Positions 9,790-20,079 of a DNA stretch of 64,000 bases are shown one piece after another. The notes under the pieces were generated by a model that was not told the origin of the DNA, searched no databases, and saw only the letters and a list, made by a program, of their open reading frames with translations. A program made the translations under genes and the position numbers. Position 1 is the stretch's first letter. The number at the start of each line of letters is the position of its first letter. The stretch is from Canna indica (lineage: Eukaryota; Streptophyta; Magnoliopsida; Zingiberales; Cannaceae), in contig CP136894.1 of assembly GCA_034359265.1 (NCBI GenBank), positions 26,194,501 through 26,258,500 of the forward strand, written 5' to 3'.

Positions 9790-10395
9790 TATTTTGTAAG
9801 AAGTTGTATGAAGGCTCCGAGGCCAAATGTGTTGGCGTGATAGCTAGAGACCGTACTCGGGGGTTCGGGCCGAGCTCACCGAGGAGCGTAAGGCGGAACC
9901 GTGCGCGAGGAGTCGTATGAGGGCGTTGAGGCCGAATGTGTTGGCGTGATAGCCTAAGACCGCACTCGGGGGTTCGGGCCGAGCTCGCCGAGCAACGTAA
10001 GGCGGAACTGTGCGCGAGCTGCCTTATGAGGGCGCTAAGGCTGAATGTGTTGGCGTGATAGCCATAGACCGCACTCGAGGGTTCGGGCCGAGCTCGCCGA
10101 GAGCGTAAGGTAGAACCGCGCATGAAGAGTCGTATGAGGGCGTTGAGGCTGAATGTGTTGGCGTGATAGTCGTAGACCACACTTGGGGGTTCGGGCCGAG
10201 CTCGTCGAGGAGCGTAAGGCAGAACCGCGAGCGAGGAGTCGTATGAGGGCCCTAAGATCGAATGTGTTGGCGTGATAGCCAAAGACCGTACTCGTGGGTT
10301 CGGACCGAGCTCATTGAGGAGCGTAAGGTAGAACTATGCACGAGGAGTCATATGAGGGCGCTGAGGCCGAACTCTTTCATGAAGATAGCCCTGAC
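9790..10395 (-). repeat. E1 109-bp tandem array
   Basis: The phrase GTTGGCGTGATAG begins at 9831, 9940, 10049, 10157 and 10266, giving a period of 108-109 bp and just over five copies. Each unit contains GGTTCGGGCCGAGCTC and AGTCGTATGAGGGC. The same unit, inverted, forms the array of E2 (17,515-17,925). A run of 15 G at 9670-9684 precedes it. Tat/Ogre-type elements are known to hold tandem arrays of this kind near their 3' end. Confidence 0.88.
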
Positions 10396-10399
10396 TCCC

Positions 10400-11340
10400 T
10401 TTTCTTGGTGAGTCCACCAGCGATGTAATTGATGACTCCTCGGGGATCTCCTTTTGCGCGATCAAGGCTCTTGTCATCCTTGGGATCTGGATGAGGGTCG
10501 GGGGGTGTCCGACTTCACCATTTGTGGTTGCGACCTCTACTTCGACTCCTCCCTCTTCGAATGTACTTATCTAGACGTCCTACCCGGGCCAAGTCTTCTA
10601 TCTGATCGGCGAGCACTATGCACTCCTCCATTTTGTGCCCATAGGTGTCGTGAAATATGCGTCTTTTGTTCAGATCGGCATTCGGCGGTGGCTTTTGTTT
10701 CCCTACATTGGCGGTGTATCTAATAAGCTTGAGGTGGTAGATGTCGCGAAGGATAACTTCCTTTCTGGTGTTGAAAGGAGTGTATTTTTTTAATCGGGCA
10801 CTCCATCGAGATGGTGTCCCTCACCCCTTTATGTTGTTTTTCTCGTGATGATTGCGATCCTCACTTTTTTCGTTGTGCTTTTAGATTTTTTATTGTCGAT
10901 CATAGCCTTAAGGCTTTGCCAGTTGATTTTCTTTGCTTCTCGCTGACCTTCTATTCTTATAATATCCACTGCCTTTTCCTAGAACTCAGCCATGTCTTTG
11001 GGCTCGGTTAAGGCGATCTAGTAGGCGAACGGCCCAGGCTTTAAACCGAGTTGGAGGTAGAAGAGCTCGATCTTTGGGTCGAGATTTGGGATGTCGGCCA
11101 CCGTGGCCCAGAACCTATTCAAGTATTCCCTTAGGGGCTCGTGTTGCCCTTGTCTCATATAGCGAGGACAACTTCAGCCTTCTAGATTATGGAGTTTTTG
11201 TTTTCCTCTGAGTGAGGAGTGCTGGTGGCTTCGTCGCGGGAAGCCGGATCAGGCCTCCTTTCTCTTAGGTGGGGGTTGTCCCCAGGTTGTGGGTAGCAAT
11301 CTTGGTTAGCCGAAAGCTCTTCGCGAGATCCCGTTGGTGC
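10400..11340 (-). pseudogene. gag: E1 gag remnant (retrotransposon gag domain)
   Basis: This is the reverse complement of the E2 gag. For example 11,000-11,160 matches E2 15,880-16,040, and 10,430-10,540 matches E2 16,500-16,640. No long open frame remains on the minus strand; it has many small indels. The distal end is fused to the tandem array, where the protease segment of E2 is missing. It carries only structural Gag information and is surely inactive. Confidence 0.65.
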
Positions 11341-11565
11341 CCTAGCTTGGGCTCTCAACTGTCAGATTTCAACTTCTAAGTCACCTATTCGATGATAAGG
11401 ATCTTCAAGAGGGGGATGGACCGGTACCGGAGCGTCGCTCCTTACTATTTCAGCGTTACCAAGTTGTGGTCGATCGCCACCATTGGGTTGCGATCGTTGT
11501 TATGCGACTGCGGTCACTTGACTCCGGGTTCTAACCATTTGGGGGGGGAGGTAATCTTTACTCAG

Positions 11566-11583
11566 CCCCATGGTGAGCGCCAG
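11566..11583 (-). other. E1 primer-binding site
   Basis: On the minus strand the sequence beginning TGGCGCTCACCATGGGG directly follows the LTR. It is a mutated form of the E2 site TGGCGCCCACCGTGG, the usual PBS type of Tat-lineage elements. Confidence 0.7.
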
Positions 11584-11584
11584 A

Positions 11585-12068
11585 TGTTCCTACCTGAGAG
11601 TCGGGGTCTTCCTTATTCGGTCTGGTGTATCTCCGTGTCTGGTTCAACGCCGATGGGGGGGGGGACCTATAAAAGATACTCCGACACCCAAGTTAGGGTG
11701 ACTCCAAGGTGGAGGTTACGAAAATTGGAACTTAGGGTTACTTGTGTGCGTTGTGTCTGTATAAATTGCAGTTGGAGGTGATCATGCTGCCCGATAATCT
11801 TGCTAGGATTATTGCCCAGAATGGGTCGAGGCCAATCCTGGAGATGACGAATTTATGATGGCATGTCCCTCGTGATAAGGGAGGACGTAGGAGTCATTGT
11901 TTAGCTGGGTGGGTCCCTCGGATTGAGCTGCCTGACTTAGCTTGAGTCTGGCTTAGAGGTGTTGCTTGGGCAAAGCCCCCTGGGTGGGCCGTACGATTTG
12001 GTTCGCGGAGAATGGCGGGGCGATGCTGGGCCTAATCCGATTGGTCCTAATAGTTCTAGTTCAGTCCA
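11585..12068 (-). repeat. E1 5' LTR
   Basis: Homologous to the E2 LTR (14857-15163) in inverse orientation. It is longer because E2 lacks about 165 bp equivalent to 11,832-11,997. It contains the U5 signature with the reverse complement of GGTCCCCCC near 11,655. The outer border (12068) is set only by where homology with E2 stops (TGGACTG), so it is approximate. Confidence 0.6.
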
Positions 12069-12470
12069 GAATATATTTATATTTAAAGAGAGTATATTTG
12101 GATTAAAAGATAGGTATATATATATATATGTATATATTTAAATATAGTATATTTAGCAAAAGAATGTATATTTAGACTCAAAGAAAATATATTTGATTGA
12201 AATTGGGTATATATATCTATATTTAGAGAGAATATATTTGGACTCAAAGAGAGTATATTTTGGTAGAAACTGAGTATATATTTGTGTTTCGAGAGAATAT
12301 TTGGATTAAAAGAGAAAATTTTTGGACTCGATGAGAGTATATTTTGATAGAAACTGAGTATATATCTATATTTAGAGAGAGTATATTTGGATTAAAAGAA
12401 AAAAGTATTTTGATAGAAATGAGATATATCTATATTTATAGAGTATATTTGGATCAAAAATTGATCTTTA
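12069..12470. repeat. AT-rich minisatellite
   Basis: Imperfect units of about 65-85 bp are built from GAAACTGAGTATATAT, ATATTTAGAGAGAATATAT and TTGGATTAAAAGAGA. At least four copies are clear between 12,195 and 12,470. It is not coding. Confidence 0.6.
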
Positions 12471-12875
12471 GTCAAATACACACTATGATCATGTATACTT
12501 ACTATGCAATCAGGTACACTCAATATATTAGCATGTATACTCATTATGTGAGGTGGTGTGGCCACGTTGTCAACGACGCTGAGTCTCCATGTCACAATAT
12601 GTTAGTTAATTAATCTACTTGTGGTATAATTATAATAGAGCATATTAATTGGATTTATAATTATTATGTTAATTAAAATGAATATTTTATTATAATAATA
12701 TATGATCTTGTCTGGTATGCTTTTATACGATGAAATGAACAAGAAATAGTACAAAGGATATTTTCATTAAATTATCTTATCATGTGTTGTGATAATATGA
12801 AATGAACGCAAGATAGTACTAAATATGATGACCATGAGAAACGAACATGAGATTATTTCTTAAACATATGGTCGC
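12471..12875. other. AT-rich spacer, nothing recognised
   Basis: Very AT-rich sequence without a supported ORF, repeat terminus or RNA gene. It ends at the 8-bp target duplication of the MITE at 12884. Confidence 0.5.
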
Positions 12876-12883
12876 CCAATAAT

Positions 12884-13359
12884 TAGGGGTGACAATTTTA
12901 TCCGCATCCGCTAACTAAAAACTGCATCTGCACCGTATTCGACCCATATCCGTTAGTAAAAATGAATATGAATATGGATACAGATTTAGAAAATTTATAT
13001 CCGCGCGGATACGGTACGGATAGGAATATGACTGTGGATCCGCACCATATCCGCACCGCCTATCCGCGTCTTTGAATTACTATTTTGCATATATAAGTTA
13101 TTAATATATATAAGGGTTCTATGATAATTTCATGTCAAGATGAATTTTAAAATATATTATATACTTATTTTGGATCAATGAATTGGTAATTTATTAATTT
13201 TTTTAATTAAATATATTATTTTAATATCCGCATTTGAAGCGATGCGAATATGAATATTCATATTCATATCTGTAGCGGATACGAATGTGCGGATATAGGG
13301 TGCGGTGCGGATATGGATAATCCAATATCTGCACCGTATCCGATTCGTTGTTAGCCCTA
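12884..13359. mobile_element. hAT-type MITE
   Basis: Terminal inverted repeats TAGGGGTGACAA and (right end reversed) TAGGGCTAACAA. The flanking 8-bp duplication is CCAATAAT at 12876-12883 and TCAATAAT at 13360-13367 (7 of 8). The 476-bp body is full of 'ATCCGCACC' and 'GATACGG' motifs in both orientations and can fold on itself. There is no ORF, so it is non-autonomous. The 8-bp TSD and termini fit the hAT superfamily. Confidence 0.75.
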
Positions 13360-13367
13360 TCAATAAT

Positions 13368-13642
13368 AGATCATATCATGTAACATGCACACCTAAACCT
13401 CACAACCATAGCGAATGACAACATTTGCAAAATGCTAATAATAATATTAAACATATGTGATGCAATGTTACCAATAACTAAGAATAATAACACAACCAAC
13501 ATAATGTCTAATCTAACATCACGTAACTCATAAATGACAACACATGTCTCCTAACCATTACAATTCTATAAACATAATTCATATGTAACACCATGAAAGT
13601 CAATATGCCCATGAGCCAAGAACATGCATACAAGAAACCTAA
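13368..13642. other. AT-rich spacer, nothing recognised
   Basis: AC- and AT-rich sequence between the two DNA elements, with no supported feature. It ends in an AAT microsatellite used as the target of the next element. Confidence 0.5.
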
Positions 13643-13651
13643 TAATAATAA

Positions 13652-14572
13652 GGGAAAAGGTACAAAAATACCCATAACATTTTTTTGGGATAAAAAATAC
13701 CCCTCACGTTATAAATTGGGTACAAAAATACCCCTATAGGCAAACAGTGTTAGTTGAGAGATAACGGAGGGCCAAAACATTTTCTCATGGGTACTAAAAT
13801 GTCCCTGACGTTTTCTCACGGGTACTAAAATGCCCCTAACTTTTTCTTACAGGTACAAAAATACCCCTAAGGTTAGTTTACTCGTGAGAAAACGTTAGGG
13901 GTATTTTTGTCCTGTGAGAAAATGTTATGGGCATTTTAGTACCTGTGAGAAAATATTTTGGCCCTTTGTTATCTCTCAACTAACACCGTTTGCCTATAGG
14001 GGCATTTTTGTACCCAATTCATAACGGTTTGAAATCAAAATTTTGGTTAATTAAAAAACTGGTTTGAAATCGAACCAAATTTTATAGTTTTCGATTTATT
14101 ATGTGTCGCTTACGTGGCAAGTAGTTCTCTGCATATGCGTCATGTGTAAAGTCAACATCTTTATTAGCATCCATGACATCTCCGTTAAGTCTCACCTAAC
14201 AAAAGTTAGTCTGATGTCATTTTTGTACCATTTTCAATAACCTCAAGGGTATTTTAGGTCCAAAACAAACGTTAATGGTATTTTAGTACTCGTGAGAAAA
14301 TATTAGGGATATTTTTGTACCTATGAGAAAACGTTAGGGGCATTTTTGTACCCGTGAGAAAACGTCAGGGGCATTTTAGTACCCGTGAGAAAACATTTTG
14401 GCCCTCAACTAAAACCGTTTGCCTATAAGGGCATTTTTGTACCAAATTCTTAACGTAAGGGTCATTTTTGTACCCAATTCATAACGTGTGGGGTATTTTT
14501 GATCCCAAAAAAATGTTAGGGGTATTTTAGTACTCACGAGAAAATGTCGAGGGTATTTTTGTACCTTTTCCC
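13652..14572. mobile_element. Mutator-type non-autonomous TIR element
   Basis: A 22-bp perfect terminal inverted repeat begins GGGAAAAGGTACAAAAATAC. A 9-bp duplication TAATAATAA flanks it at 13643-13651 and 14573-14581. Because the target is an AAT microsatellite, the exact TSD length is uncertain. The 921-bp interior consists largely of about 30-36-bp sub-repeats containing ACGTTTTCTCACGGGTACT or its complement, in inverted halves, so the element is close to a foldback. No transposase is encoded. The TSD length points to Mutator-like elements. Confidence 0.78.
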
Positions 14573-14581
14573 TAATAATAA

Positions 14582-14856
14582 ATAACAAATTCCAAAAGTA
14601 AGGAGCAATAAGATAAATACTTCAATTAGAGTAATAATACATATGTTTAGATGAGGATTAACTATTCTCAAAATCATATCCAACAGCACTAGTTCAGTAT
14701 AAATATATAAAATGTTATTTATGACTTGGCACGTAAAACAAGACAACTCCTGGCTACTCATTCCATAAATCCAGTCAACTTTTGAAGAAACATGCCTCAC
14801 CATTTAATCCAGAATGCCGATTAGGTAAACTTTTATATATAATTTGTATACGTTTG
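14582..14856. other. Spacer before E2, nothing recognised
   Basis: AT-rich sequence without a supported feature. Confidence 0.45.
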
Positions 14857-15163
14857 TGGACTGGACTAGAATTATTAGGCCCGGTCGGATCTGACCCAGC
14901 AACGCCCCACCATTCACCACGAACCAAACCCATTCTAGGCAACAACCCTAGCAAGATTACTAGGCGGCATGATCATCCCCACCTGCAATATATACAAACG
15001 CAATGCACCCAGGTAAACCTAAGTTCCAATTCCGTAACCTCCACCTTAGAGTCACAGTAACTTGGGCGTCAGAGTGTCTTTTGCAGGTCCCCCCGCCGGC
15101 GCTGAACCAGAGACGGAGGTGCACCAGACTGGATCGGAAGACCCCGACTGTCAGGTAGGAACA
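14857..15163 (+). repeat. E2 5' LTR
   Basis: Homologous to 12068-11585 on the other strand. It ends GGTAGGAACA and contains the Tat-type U5 phrase GGGCGTCAGAGTGTCTTTTG (15064-15083). It is about 165 bp shorter than the E1 copy. The left border is approximate. Confidence 0.65.
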
Positions 15164-15165
15164 TC

Positions 15166-15180
15166 TGGCGCCCACCGTGG
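15166..15180 (+). other. E2 primer-binding site
   Basis: TGGCGCCCACCGTGG immediately after the LTR, the typical Tat-lineage PBS form. It also fixes the LTR's 3' end at 15163. Confidence 0.8.
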
Positions 15181-15207
15181 GGTTGAGCAAAGCTTACCTC
15201 CCCATAA

Positions 15208-16730
15208 ATGGCTGGAATCCAGAGTCAAGCGACCGTCGTCGCACAACAACAGCCGCGACACGCGGCGGCGATCGACCGCATCCTAGTAACACTGAAATAG
15301 TGAGGAGCGACGCTCCGGTATAGGCCCATCCCCTTGTTGAAGATCCTTACCAGTGAATAGGCGACTTGGAAGTTGAAATCCATAAGTTGAGAGCCCAAGC
15401 CAAGGCATCGACATGATCTTGCGAACAACCTCCGGCTGACAGCGATTGCTACCCACAACCTAGGGACAACTCCTAGCTAGGATACAGGAGGCCTGATCCG
15501 CCCCCCCTGTGGCGAAGCCATCAGTGCTCCTCACTCGGAGAAAAGCAGAGACACTAGAACCCAAAAGGCCGAAGCTTTTCCTGCTCTTGACGCGGGCCCT
15601 TCACCGACCGTATCATGACGACCGCCTTCCCCCGAGAATCGAGTTGCCCAATACTTTGACGCCCTACACCCAACAACATTCCAGATTGCAATGCTCTATA
15701 ATGGAGCAACCGACTCCATACTCTGTCGAGCCTTTTCGATGTTCTTAGGGAATAGCGCCCTACTATGGTTCGCCTCCCTCCTACCAGGCTCTATTCATCT
15801 TTAAAAGACCTCTCTCGCGTTTTCCTCAACCGTTTCACCATGTCACGAGTATACCACAAGACACCAGCCACCCTCTGCTATATCAAACAAGGGCAACATG
15901 AGCCCCTAAGGGAATACCTAAATAGGTTCCGGGCCACGATGACCGACATCCCAAATGTCGACCCAAAGATCGAGCTCTTTTGCCTCCAACTCGGTTTAAA
16001 ACCCGGGCCCTTCGCGGACCAAATGGCTTTAAACGAGCCCAAGGACATGGCCAAGTTCCAAGAAAAAGCGACAGACTTCATAAAAATGGAAGATCAACGA
16101 GAAGCAAAGAAGATCGACTGGCAAAACCTTAAGGCCATGGTTGACGACTAAGAATTCAACAATCGCAACGGGAAAAGCAAGGATCACAATCATAGCGAGC
16201 ATAACAGTAGAAAAAGGCCAAGAACACCACCCCGATGGAGTGACCGATTCATACACTCATTTTAAGACCAGGAAGGAAACTATCCTTCGCGATATCTACC
16301 ACCTAAATCTTATCAGGTACCCTGCCAACGCAGGGAAACAAAATTCACCACCAAATGCTGATCCGAACAAAAGATGCGCATTTCATGACACCTATGGGCA
16401 CACAATAGAGGAGTGTGTGGTGCTCGCCGATCAGCTGGAAGACTTGGCCCATGCAGGATGATTAGACAAATATATCCAAGGAGAGAGGAGTCGTAGTAGA
16501 AGCCGCAACCCTAGGTGACGAAGCTAGACACCCCCAACCCTTGTTTAGATCCTAGGGATGACAAGCACCCTCATCACCCAGAAGGCGATCCCCAAGGAGT
16601 CATCAATTACATCGCTGGTGGACTCACTAGGAGCGGGGAGTCAAGATCCACAAGAGAAAGTCTTCTCAGTCAACAACAATCACTACTACCACCACCCGAC
16701 ACTACGGGTTCCCCTAAAGAGCCCTCATAA
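15208..16730 (+). pseudogene. gag: E2 gag (retrotransposon gag domain), broken
   Basis: ATG at 15208 opens MAGIQSQATVVAQQQ and stops at about 15300. Further on, the gag core is read in pieces: YNGATDSILCRAFSMFLGNS with LLWFASLLPGSI (about 15697-15797), then 15765-16151, which holds FTMSRVYHKTPATLCYIKQ, LREYLNRFRATM and FLQL-type motifs of the retrotransposon gag family. A C-terminal zinc-ribbon-like CAFHDTYGHTIEEC lies near 16375-16420. At least three stops or shifts separate these blocks. The protein would be the capsid precursor; this copy cannot make it. Confidence 0.72.
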
Positions 16731-16759
16731 TATCATTATGTGAATCTGATTCCCATGTG

Positions 16760-17250
16760 ACTAACCAGAACCTGCACGATCCAATGGTAATTTCCATGAT
16801 TGCATGAAATATTGTTATTAAAAGGGTCCTAGTTGACCAGGGTAGCTCAGTCGATATTCTTTTCCACTCCACCTTCGAAAGGATGCAATTAACATAAATC
16901 TCACTAACCCAATGCAAGGGAAACCTCGTGGGCTTCTCCAAAGAGACAGTTGACGTTCGAGGGGCCATATGGCTAAGGATGACGTTCAATTCTCAGCCAA
17001 GGGCAAAGACGATCGATGTGAAATACCTCGTCATCAATGTAGCCAGCCCATATCACATGATCTTAGGGCGACTATCTCTAAACAACCTGGGAGCCGTCAT
17101 CTCCACTCCACATTTGGCATTGAAGTTTCCCATTTCAGAAACAAAGATAGGTGTTCTGCACGCCGATTAGAAAGAGGCACAATGGTTCTATAACGAAAGC
17201 CTAAAGCCAAAAGAGGTTGAGCACGGCAAACCGAAGACATTCTCCGCATC
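16760..17250 (+). pseudogene. E2 aspartic protease remnant
   Basis: The reading VLVDQGSSVDILF (about 16823-16862) carries the catalytic-loop region of Tat-type proteases. After a stop, the frame 16928-17170 gives GFSKETVDVRGAIWLRM, VKYLVINVASPYHMILGR and GAVISTPHLALKFP, the conserved C-terminal half of the domain. Nothing resembling RT follows. The array begins about 350 bp later. Confidence 0.72.
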
Positions 17251-17514
17251 AAAGACCAGGCAACCAACTGAAGGGGCCAAATCGAACTCAGGGCAAAGCG
17301 CGTGGAAACAACCATGACTTCACCACTGAAAACCCATAATGTAACCAAAAAACACTGGCAAAGCTCATGTCCGAACGCTCACTTTGTACGCCCATTTACT
17401 TTATCTCTTAAATAAAATTACATTCCTAGCATCTCTTGTTGTGAATGTTCGGGACACCGCTATGATTATCCTGTTGCTTTAAAATGGGTACTCAATCCCT
17501 AAAATCCGCTTATA

Positions 17515-17925
17515 TCCTCATGAAAGAGTTTGGCCTCAGCGCCGTCATACGACTCCTTGCGCGCGGTTCCTCTGTACGCTCCTCATTGAACTCGGCCTAA
17601 ATCCCCGAGTGCGGTCTCTGGCTATCACGCCAGCACATTTGGCCTTAGTGCCCTCATACCACTCCTCGCGCGCGATTCCGCCTTACGCTTCTTGGCGAGC
17701 TCGGCTCGAACCCCTGAGTGTGGTCTCTGGCTATCACACCAACACATTCGGCCCCAGCGCCCTCATACGACTCCTCCTACGCAATTCGATTCACGCTTCT
17801 CGGCGAGCTCGGCCCAAACCCCTAGTGCGGTCTCCGGCTACCACGCCATTTGGCCTTGGCACCTCTATACGACTTCTCACAAAATGGTTCCAACGAGCAC
17901 AACCTGAACCCCAAAACAGCGGCCT
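17515..17925 (+). repeat. E2 109-bp tandem array
   Basis: Units begin TTTGGCC or TTCGGCC at 17529, 17638, 17748 and 17849 (periods 109, 110, 101). They contain GGTCTCTGGCTATCACGCC and CTCATACGACTCCT, the reverse complement of the E1 array. Confidence 0.87.
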
Positions 17926-18269
17926 TTCGCCACCATCATTGTCGTCTCTAAAGTCTTAACCCTACCAACACGCTCGGGGGCCTGACACTCCCTCCTAACT
18001 ACTATGTAATCCGAGAACTAACCCGGCTCAAGCAAAAATCGCTATAGACAATTCAACTCTTAGAAAAGAGGATCGGATAAAGCCAAAAAGTTAGGCAAAG
18101 CAATCCAAGCCCCACGAATGGGCAAATAGTCAAGGGGCCCCTATGGGCAGAATTCATTACAAGCGGGCATAAGAAGACCCACACACGGGCAAACTCAATA
18201 AGGCTACTTATCCTCGTTTGGTTCAACATGACCCCCCTACTCCAGAACAGTACTTCCAGGCGCATCCTC

Positions 18270-19891
18270 CTCCAGACAACCTAAAGATTTCTCCTCAAGT
18301 GTCATAAGCATACCAAGAGAGCTCTAAAGAAACATGCATCATACACCTTGGCGGCAGCACTGTCAAACTCACGCACTTCGGCGGCAAGTCTCTGGGCGTT
18401 GGACCTCCATTTGTCCTCCACAGACTGTAATTGCGCTTTCACCACCTCAAATTCGGATAGCAGTCGCGCATGGACTACCTCACTTTCATCTTGCAGACGA
18501 ACCTTTTTCGCTGTGGCCATGGCTAGGTCTTGGCGAAGCATGGTTAACTTCGCCTTAGCACTCGCAGACTGGTCCTCTAACTCCTTCACCAGAGCAGTTA
18601 ACAGATTAACCACGTCAACCTTGGATTCCAGGGCCCTCTTTAATGGCCCAACTTCACCAGAATGGGAATCCATCTTCTTGCACAATGACCCCAGAAACTC
18701 CACACAATACTTGACGACATCTTGATTGCATGAGTCCACCCCCACCAAAGAGGCCATCCGGACACCAGGACAAACACCACCACCACCGGAAGAAATAACC
18801 ACCACAGAGCTTTCCATCGCTTCCCCCGACGCAATCGCAACCCCACGTACATGGAAGTCGGCTAAATGGGAACTTGAGCCCTCTACGACGCTCATGTTCC
18901 TCTTCTTGCGTCTCAATAAAGAAAAAGGAGGAGAGAGGGCATCTGAGAGCGTCGGCCGCTCAACAACGTCTCAGACAAGAGGCACCAAAGGAGTTACGGG
19001 CCTAGAATTCATGGATTTAAGCAAAGTCTCCACCAGGGGAATACTCTCCGAGTCGTCCTTCTTCATCGCCACAAACCGAGTACGAGCACTGGGAGCTTTC
19101 CATAACGAAGACATTTTCTCTACACAAGACAAGGGAGCAAATGAGTATATACAACAATTTTAATACAAAGAAAGAATATTGAGCACACTACGTTACAAGA
19201 CCCACTTATGTATTCCAAGACCAAGGATTTGTCGTGACTCATCTTAAAAATTTCTTGGGAGCAAGAGGGATGGGCGGACAGTTCTATTCTAGAAACTCAT
19301 TCAAGACCTTATCCCCGGGCGGGATACCCTCTTCCTCGAAATCTATCACGGGACAGGGATCCGGCCTCAAGGACAAAGGAAATTTCACTACACAATTCTC
19401 GGGCTCTAACCAAAAGGGCCAACTCTCGACCAGACTCGGAAGAAACGAGATTTGAAGCCTTTGTACGAACTTTTGAATAAGGTGAAAAGTTTCTACCCCG
19501 GAACAGCATTGAAGGACACTCACAACCCTTTTTGGGCACCTTTCGCCTGAAAGAGGGAGAAGAACACATGAAGAATCAATTAGATTCCAAGGCACTCCAT
19601 CACAATCTCAAAGCACCGAACGAAGGCCTAGCTGTTCGGGTGCAACTGCGTGGGAGCTACATTAGCCAAATTTAACACGCCATGCTCAAACCCGATGAAG
19701 GAAAGGAAGACTCCCAATTCATCGAAGAAGGTCCGATACATAAAGACGAACTCCAAGTTTGTGTTATGACACATTCAATCAGACAAAAGGCTTGGAAGAC
19801 ACTCGAAGTCGTCCTCATTGCCTTCACGGGCAATGCATACCCTCTCCCGCAAAGAATGGATACTGTTATGATCGGTCAACACCGAGCCACA
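18270..19891 (-). pseudogene. E2 antisense ORF (Transposase_28-like), nearly co-linear copy
   Basis: On the minus strand, 19891-19200 reads GSVLTDHNSIHSLRERVCIA, then FVFMYRTFFDELGV, LNLANVAPTQLH, and LSLRPDPCPVIDFEEE (19284-19595 is open for 103 codons). A likely intron (about 19200-19122) ends in TGTGTAG. The second part is open at 18916-18302 (204 codons) with a GGGGV stretch and a coiled coil rich in Ala, Lys, Glu and Leu. In E2 the A1 site (about 19450) is uninterrupted. A few stops remain. Its orientation is opposite to gag, as in E1. Confidence 0.7.
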
Positions 19892-20079
19892 GGTCTTTCT
19901 AAATGATGAAGAGGCATCATTGAGACACAATCTAGAATCCAATGGCTCAAGCTGGAGGACTCTAATACAAATTTCTTCCACATGGCCTTTAAGCAATGTT
20001 GCAATATGAATAACATCCACTCCATATTGAATGAATCTGGCCTTCGAGTGTACGGCGCAGATGTAGAGCATGAGGACGT

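Larger units (their letters stand above)
422..12068 (-). mobile_element. E1: Tat-like Ty3/gypsy element, degenerate, interrupted
   Basis: On the minus strand the order is 5' LTR (12068-11585), primer-binding site (11583-11566), gag remnant (about 11340-10400), a 109-bp tandem array (about 10395-9790) and a long ORF in antisense orientation (843-9504, plus strand). The same order occurs in E2 (14857-19891), which establishes the element structure. E1 lacks the protease segment of E2: the gag end is joined directly to the array, so about 0.87 kb is missing. No RT, RNase H or integrase is seen, so it is non-autonomous. Its 3' LTR is lost where the Tekay LTR begins at 421. A1 is inserted in the antisense ORF. 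Confidence 0.7.
14857..19891 (+). mobile_element. E2: Tat-like non-autonomous Ty3/gypsy element
   Basis: The order is LTR (14857-15163), PBS (15166), gag (15208-about 16730), aspartic protease (about 16760-17250), 109-bp tandem array (17515-17925) and an antisense ORF (19891-18270, minus). RT, RNase H and integrase are absent. The 3' end is lost at 19891, where LINE sequence begins. It faces E1 head to head with about 2.8 kb between their LTRs. Confidence 0.75.

Noticed and set aside
9650..10282. 210-codon minus-strand frame across the E1 array
   Set aside because: It reads repeat units (period close to 109 bp, about three units per frame) and arises from the array's composition; no known domain.
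9820..10380. CRISPR-like array
   Set aside because: Units are head-to-tail 109-bp repeats without unique spacers, in a plant retroelement; the same holds for the other arrays.
12069..12640. Matrix-attachment or origin-like AT-rich region
   Set aside because: AT-richness and repeats alone do not support such a call; recorded as a minisatellite.
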